Source of the DNA: an uncultured Sphingomonas sp.
Lineage (GTDB): Bacteria > Pseudomonadota > Alphaproteobacteria > Sphingomonadales > Sphingomonadaceae
Length of the DNA stretch: 64,000 nt
Direction of reading: 5' to 3'
NCBI RefSeq assembly: GCF_913774285.1
Contig: NZ_CAJYHX010000008.1
Span: forward strand, 186,001-250,000
Shown here: in pieces, positions 60,057 through 64,000 of the stretch
Layout of the letters: each line of letters begins with the position of its first letter
How positions within the stretch are numbered: position 1 is the stretch's first letter
Program-made: the position numbers and the translations under genes
The notes under the pieces: generated by a model
Database searches by the model: none
Seen by the model: only the letters and a program-made list of their open reading frames with translations
Told to the model about the DNA's origin: nothing

Positions 60057-60338
60057 CTAGCTGCCGTTCCGCTTCGAGATGAAGATTGCCTGCTCAGCGG
60101 CCTCTTCGTCGGTGAACAATTGTTCCGTCCAGTCCGGCTCCGGTCTCCAGATGCCCGAGCCATTCAGATCATGGTTTTTTCGGAATGCGTCAAAATCGGA
60201 AACGGCGCTAAAGCGATGGATCAGCGCCGCATTCGGCATTGTGGCCACGCGTACTCGGTCGCTTTGCTCACTTACCCGCGCCATGGCCTGCTCCCCTGTG
60301 GCCTCATCGCGCCAGATTTCGAAGATCAGTTCAGCCAT
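60057..60338 (-). CDS. Small hypothetical protein (93 aa)
   Basis: This 93-residue protein begins MAELIFEIWRDEATGEQAMARVSEQSDRVRVATMPNAALIHRF and ends EEAAEQAIFISKRNGS. It is a small alpha/beta domain with no signal peptide. A GTG at 60344 could add two residues; ATG 60338 is preferred. It lies between the secreted-protein gene and the GH9 gene on the same strand and is not a recognised family. Confidence 0.6.
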   Translation of the reverse strand: MAELIFEIWRDEATGEQAMARVSEQSDRVRVATMPNAALIHRFSAVSDFDAFRKNHDLNGSGIWRPEPDWTEQLFTDEEAAEQAIFISKRNGS

Positions 60339-60404
60339 GATCACAAGCCTATCACCATGCGCAAAGAGTCCGGTATCGCGGTACTCGCGGCTCGTGACAG
60401 ACCC

Positions 60405-62228
60405 CTAATCATCCATCCACGCTGCCACCCAGAACAACGGCGCATTCCAGTTGATCGCGACTTCGTTGAGGGCATAGGCGTGGATGTCGTCGGCCCAGCA
60501 GGTCTGGGCGACGCACTTGCCCTTGAGCTGCATTGCCACCGGATCGGCCAGCGCCGTGTCGTTCGCCCCGCCCGAGAGCACGCCCGGCGGCGGCCCCGGC
60601 AGCTTGGCGTCCAGCGAATGCGCCCAGAAACGGTGGTGCGGGTTCTGGAGCGACCGCGTGCCGTAGCCGCTGACATAGGAGGTGCCCATCGGGTTGCGCC
60701 CCAGCAGATAGTCGAGCGCGGAGACGATGCCCGCGCGATACTTCGCGTCGCCGGTCAGGTCGCTCGCCACGCCGAGCAGCATCGCCTGGTTCATCAGGTC
60801 GCCGTTCGATCCCCAGGGATAGCCGGTGGCGCGATAGGGGGCCGCATAGCCGTTCTGGCGGCGCTGCTCGAGGATGCCGTCGGCGGCCGCGATCAGCGTC
60901 GCGCGCAGCCTCTGCACCTCGGCGTCGCTAAGGCCCGTCTTCGCCGTCGCCAGCGTGATCGTGCCGAGCGGCGCGGTGAAGCTCCAGCCCGGCGCCCGCA
61001 CCGCCTCGCCGAAATGCGGCGAGCCGGTTACCGCCTTGCGGAAGGCTTCCTCGCCGGTGGTCGCGTAGAGTTCGGCGGCGGCCCAGTAGAACTCGTCGCT
61101 CAGGCTGGTGTCGCCATAGCCGCCGCTGCCGGTGAAGCTGCTGGTGGCAAAAACCTGCGGGTTGCGTTGCGCCGCCGCCCAGGCCCGTCGCGCGGCGGTG
61201 AGGCAGCGCGCAGCGAACGCATCGTCCACCCCGCGCCACAGCCGCGCGCACTGCGCTGCCGTCGCCGCAAGGTTGAGGGTTGCGCCGGTCGTCGGCGGGT
61301 AGAGCAGCCGTTCCTCGCGATCGTTCTGCGGCGGGGTCGGCAGCGCGGTCCAGTTGCGTTCGGCGACCTTCTGGTGGGCCATGCCGCCGGCGTCGATCTC
61401 GGCGAAGGGCGGGAAGCTCGGCTCCCAGGCGGGGCGGCCCGGCTTGGGCGCGCCGAGCGGGCCCGAAGGCACCCGCGTCCGCACCCCGTCCGCGATCTGC
61501 ATCCGCAGCAGGAATTCCATTTCCCAGCGCGCCTCGTCGAGCAGGTCGCTCACGCCGTTGCCGCTTTCCGGGATGCGCAGCGACCCGTCCGGGAAGGCCT
61601 TGGGGCGCCGCTCATAGGCGTTGAGCAGCGTCCACAGCGCAATGCCGCCATTGACGACATATTTGCCGTGGTCACCCGCGTCGTACCAGCCGCCCGTCAC
61701 GTCGAGCGTGTAGCTGCAGCCCGGCCAGACCGTGCCGCGCTCGTCGGCGCCGGAGAAGCAGCCCGCTACCTCGTGCGCATGGCCCGCGGGTCGGGCCCAG
61801 GCGGCACCGGCGAACTTGGCCTCGATCGGCGTGCCGGCGCGCTGCTGGTAGAAGAAGTTGGCGGCGTCGCGCGCGAGCGGCCGGTAGAGGCTCGGCGCGA
61901 TCGCGAACGGATCGCTGGTCACCCCGGCGACCGACAGCCGATAGCCCTTCCCCGCACGGCGAAAGCCCGAAAAGTCGATCCGCTGCACCACCGCGCCCGA
62001 GCTTGCATCGGGCCCGTAGACGAACGTCTCGCCCTTGCCGACAGCGTTGCCATCGGCGTCCAGCAACAACCAGGGCAGCGGGGCCGTTCCCGCGCCGCGC
62101 AGCACGGCGAGCTTCACGTCGCCGGGCTCGAAGCCGATCTGGTTGAGGTCGATCACGGCGCGCTGCTGCGCCACCACCGGGCTCGCCAGCACCATGCCGG
62201 CGAGCAGCCCCATCCCTAGCGTCCGCAT
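60405..62228 (-). CDS. Secreted glycoside hydrolase family 9 (endoglucanase-type)
   Basis: This 607-residue enzyme has a signal peptide (MRTLGMGLLAGMVLASPVVAQ), an N-terminal Ig-like CelD domain and a GH9 (alpha/alpha)6 domain. Catalytic landmarks are GGWYDAGDHGKYVVNGG (Asp bases), NPHHRFW, and the final DDIHAYALNEVAINWNAPL with the acid Glu. GH9 enzymes cut beta-1,4-glucans and some mixed or xylan-linked chains. The ATG at 62228 has GGGGAGCGGG upstream and is 13 bp from the GH67 stop, so both form one operon. Confidence 0.92.
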   Translation of the reverse strand: MRTLGMGLLAGMVLASPVVAQQRAVIDLNQIGFEPGDVKLAVLRGAGTAPLPWLLLDADGNAVGKGETFVYGPDASSGAVVQRIDFSGFRRAGKGYRLSVAGVTSDPFAIAPSLYRPLARDAANFFYQQRAGTPIEAKFAGAAWARPAGHAHEVAGCFSGADERGTVWPGCSYTLDVTGGWYDAGDHGKYVVNGGIALWTLLNAYERRPKAFPDGSLRIPESGNGVSDLLDEARWEMEFLLRMQIADGVRTRVPSGPLGAPKPGRPAWEPSFPPFAEIDAGGMAHQKVAERNWTALPTPPQNDREERLLYPPTTGATLNLAATAAQCARLWRGVDDAFAARCLTAARRAWAAAQRNPQVFATSSFTGSGGYGDTSLSDEFYWAAAELYATTGEEAFRKAVTGSPHFGEAVRAPGWSFTAPLGTITLATAKTGLSDAEVQRLRATLIAAADGILEQRRQNGYAAPYRATGYPWGSNGDLMNQAMLLGVASDLTGDAKYRAGIVSALDYLLGRNPMGTSYVSGYGTRSLQNPHHRFWAHSLDAKLPGPPPGVLSGGANDTALADPVAMQLKGKCVAQTCWADDIHAYALNEVAINWNAPLFWVAAWMDD

Positions 62229-62241
62229 CCCGCTCCCCTCG

Positions 62242-64000
62242 TTATTTGCCGTTACCGGGCGCATGCGGCGTCCGGATCGCCTCGTAATAGCTGAGCGGAT
62301 GCGGCGGAGCCAGATGGCCGGCGGGCAGCGGGCGCTTCGACAGCGACTGCCAGTACGCGATCGAGGCATCGCGCCACCACTGCGCTTCCCCGCGCTGAAT
62401 GGCGAGGAAGTCGCGCACCTCGGCCCAGCGGCGGGCGTCGACCTTGCCCTCCAGCCCGGCCCAGCGGTGCTGCATGTCCTCCACCGTGGCGATGCCGGTG
62501 TCGTAATGGACGACCAGGCTGTCCCACAGCGTTGCGCCCGAGCGCATCCGATAGTCCCAGGGAACGTGGTGGAACCAGAGCAGCAGGCTGTCCGGCACCG
62601 TCTTCAGGTCGCCCCAGCGCTTCGCCAGCTGCGGCGCATATTGCCCGAGGGCGTTGGTGCCGGTGGGGGTACGATCGAAGCCGATCCCGTTCGCGTCGGC
62701 ACGGTGATAATAGGCCGGGTTCCACTCGGGCCGGGCGAGGTTCGACACCCAGGGGCCAGGGCCGTAATGATGCCCGGTCGCCATCACATGGCCGAGCCCG
62801 AGCGGCGTCATGTAATTCACCACCGCCTCGCGCGATTCCAGCATCATCGCGACGATAGGGTCGACCACCGCCGGGTCGAGGCTCCAGGTCAGTCGTGCCC
62901 AGTCGCGGGCGATGTCAGCGGCCTTGGCGGCCGGATCCCAGGCGAGCCGGCCATAGGCGTACCAGTTGGCCTGGTCGAACTGCGATCCGCTCCAGTTCAC
63001 GTCCGTCCCGATATTGGCGACGCCGGCCATGCCGGTGAGCGCCTTGGGGGCGACCGGCGTCTCCAGCACCTTGGCGATGGTGCTGCCCGCGCGCGGGCGG
63101 AAGGTGTCGCTTTCCAGCACCTCCTCCCACATCGTCCCCAGATAGGCGAGATGCGTCGCGAAGCCGAGATACTCCTTGGTAATCTGCACCTCGAGCATCA
63201 GCGGCGTCTTGGGCATCGCGCCGAACAGCGGGTGGAACGGCTCGCGCGGCTGGAAGTCGATCGCGCCGTTCTTCACCTGGAGCAGGACGTTATCGCGGAA
63301 CTTCCCGTCGAGCGGCACGAACTCGTCATTGGCCTGCTTGTGGCGATCGGCGTCATTATGCTCGGAATAGACGAAGGCGCGCCACATCACCACGCCGCCG
63401 TGCGAGGCGAGCGCATCGGCGAGCATGTTGGCGCCGTCGGCATGGCTGCGCTTGTAGTCGGAAGGGCCCGGCTGGCCCTCCGAATTGGCCTTGACCAGGA
63501 AGCCGCCGAAATCGGGGATCACCGCGTAGATCTCGTCGGCCTTGGCCTTCCACCAGGCGCGGACCGCCGGATCGAGCGGGTCCGCGGTCTTGAGCCCGCC
63601 GATCTCGATCGGGGCGGAGAAGCGCGCGGTCAGGTAGATGCGGATGCCATAGGGGCGGAACACCTCCGCCAGCGCCTTCACCTTCTGGAGGTATGGCGCG
63701 GTCAGGATATCGGCATTGGCATTGACGTTGTTGGGCACCACCGCGTTGATGCCGATCGAGGCATTGGCGCGGGCATAGTCGGTGTAACGCGGATCCTTGT
63801 AGCCGGGCAGCTTCTGCCAGTCCCACAGCGACTGGCCAGCATAGCCGCGCTCGACATAGCGATCGAGATTGTCCCAATGGTCGAGCACGCGCAGCTGCAG
63901 CTTGGGGGCATCCTGCACGTCGAGCGCATCGATCGGTTCGCGAAGCTGGAGCAATTTGAGCAGGCGGAAGCTGCCATAGAGCAGCCCGGAGTCGCTGTTC
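62242..64000 (-). CDS. Glycoside hydrolase family 67 alpha-glucuronidase (N-terminus beyond window edge)
   Basis: The 586 residues inside the window open in frame with [19 protein letters not shown] and continue with the GH67 core. Landmarks are [56 protein letters not shown] (catalytic region), [14 protein letters not shown] and [20 protein letters not shown]67 removes 4-O-methylglucuronic acid from xylo-oligosaccharides. The start lies beyond base 64000. The gene precedes the GH9 gene in the same operon. Confidence 0.95.
   Translation of the reverse strand, partial: NSDSGLLYGSFRLLKLLQLREPIDALDVQDAPKLQLRVLDHWDNLDRYVERGYAGQSLWDWQKLPGYKDPRYTDYARANASIGINAVVPNNVNANADILTAPYLQKVKALAEVFRPYGIRIYLTARFSAPIEIGGLKTADPLDPAVRAWWKAKADEIYAVIPDFGGFLVKANSEGQPGPSDYKRSHADGANMLADALASHGGVVMWRAFVYSEHNDADRHKQANDEFVPLDGKFRDNVLLQVKNGAIDFQPREPFHPLFGAMPKTPLMLEVQITKEYLGFATHLAYLGTMWEEVLESDTFRPRAGSTIAKVLETPVAPKALTGMAGVANIGTDVNWSGSQFDQANWYAYGRLAWDPAAKAADIARDWARLTWSLDPAVVDPIVAMMLESREAVVNYMTPLGLGHVMATGHHYGPGPWVSNLARPEWNPAYYHRADANGIGFDRTPTGTNALGQYAPQLAKRWGDLKTVPDSLLLWFHHVPWDYRMRSGATLWDSLVVHYDTGIATVEDMQHRWAGLEGKVDARRWAEVRDFLAIQRGEAQWWRDASIAYWQSLSKRPLPAGHLAPPHPLSYYEAIRTPHAPGNGK

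Noticed and set aside
59988..62219. 743-codon plus-strand frame over the GH9 gene
   Set aside because: Arg/Ala/Gly-rich antisense translation with no domain.

Overview
The window is a gene-dense, GC-rich chromosomal segment of an alphaproteobacterium, most probably a Sphingomonas-like member of the Sphingomonadales. Pointers are a GcrA cell-cycle regulator, FlbT in a flagellar cluster, a bc1 complex, a Weimberg-type xylose pathway close to that of Caulobacter, several small proteins typical of sphingomonads, and repeated intergenic palindromes built on CCCCTCCCGC/GCGGGAGGGG. No phage, insertion sequence, CRISPR array or rRNA was seen. One tRNA (Lys, anticodon TTT) is present. The assignment rests on recognised protein families; no database was searched.

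Layout. 1-2.4 kb: a MerR regulator cut by the left edge, facing a mercury-type operator that drives a glutaredoxin-MauE fusion and a Met/His-rich outer-membrane-like protein. 2.4-6.4 kb: a phosphodiesterase lipoprotein, a MaoC hydratase, a chemotaxis receptor and a Gly/Tyr-rich lipoprotein. 6.4-9.7 kb: petA-petB-petC (cytochrome bc1) translationally coupled to apt. 9.9-14.1 kb: trmL, hemF, an acetyltransferase, two overlapping membrane-protein genes and lipB. 14.2-21 kb: small lipoproteins and secreted proteins, queC-queE preceded by a candidate structured RNA with an intrinsic terminator, hslO, and a set of small genes with a cold-shock protein. 21-28 kb: argD-argF, a patatin lipoprotein, an HD-GYP protein, an ABC-2 permease and gcrA. 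28.4-35.8 kb: envelope proteins, a ZnuD-like TonB receptor, a beta-helix protein, tRNA-Lys, folK and a uracil-DNA glycosylase.

35.8-44.9 kb is a flagellar block: flgE-flgK-flgL on the minus strand and, divergently, flbT-fliI-fliJ-lytic transglycosylase, followed by an unusual sigma-70-like protein.

46.2-64 kb is a xylan/xylose utilisation island. xylX-xylB-xylC (plus strand) and xylE-like transporter-xylD (minus strand) give the Weimberg route from D-xylose to 2-oxoglutarate semialdehyde. A LacI-type regulator (xylR) lies beside a secreted GH3 glycosidase. GH9 and GH67 (alpha-glucuronidase) enzymes follow, the last cut by the right edge. Three matches to the TGnTAGCGCTAnCA operator stand in front of xylX, the transporter and the GH3 gene, which argues for one xylose-responsive regulon. 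The last pathway enzyme, the semialdehyde dehydrogenase, is not in the window.
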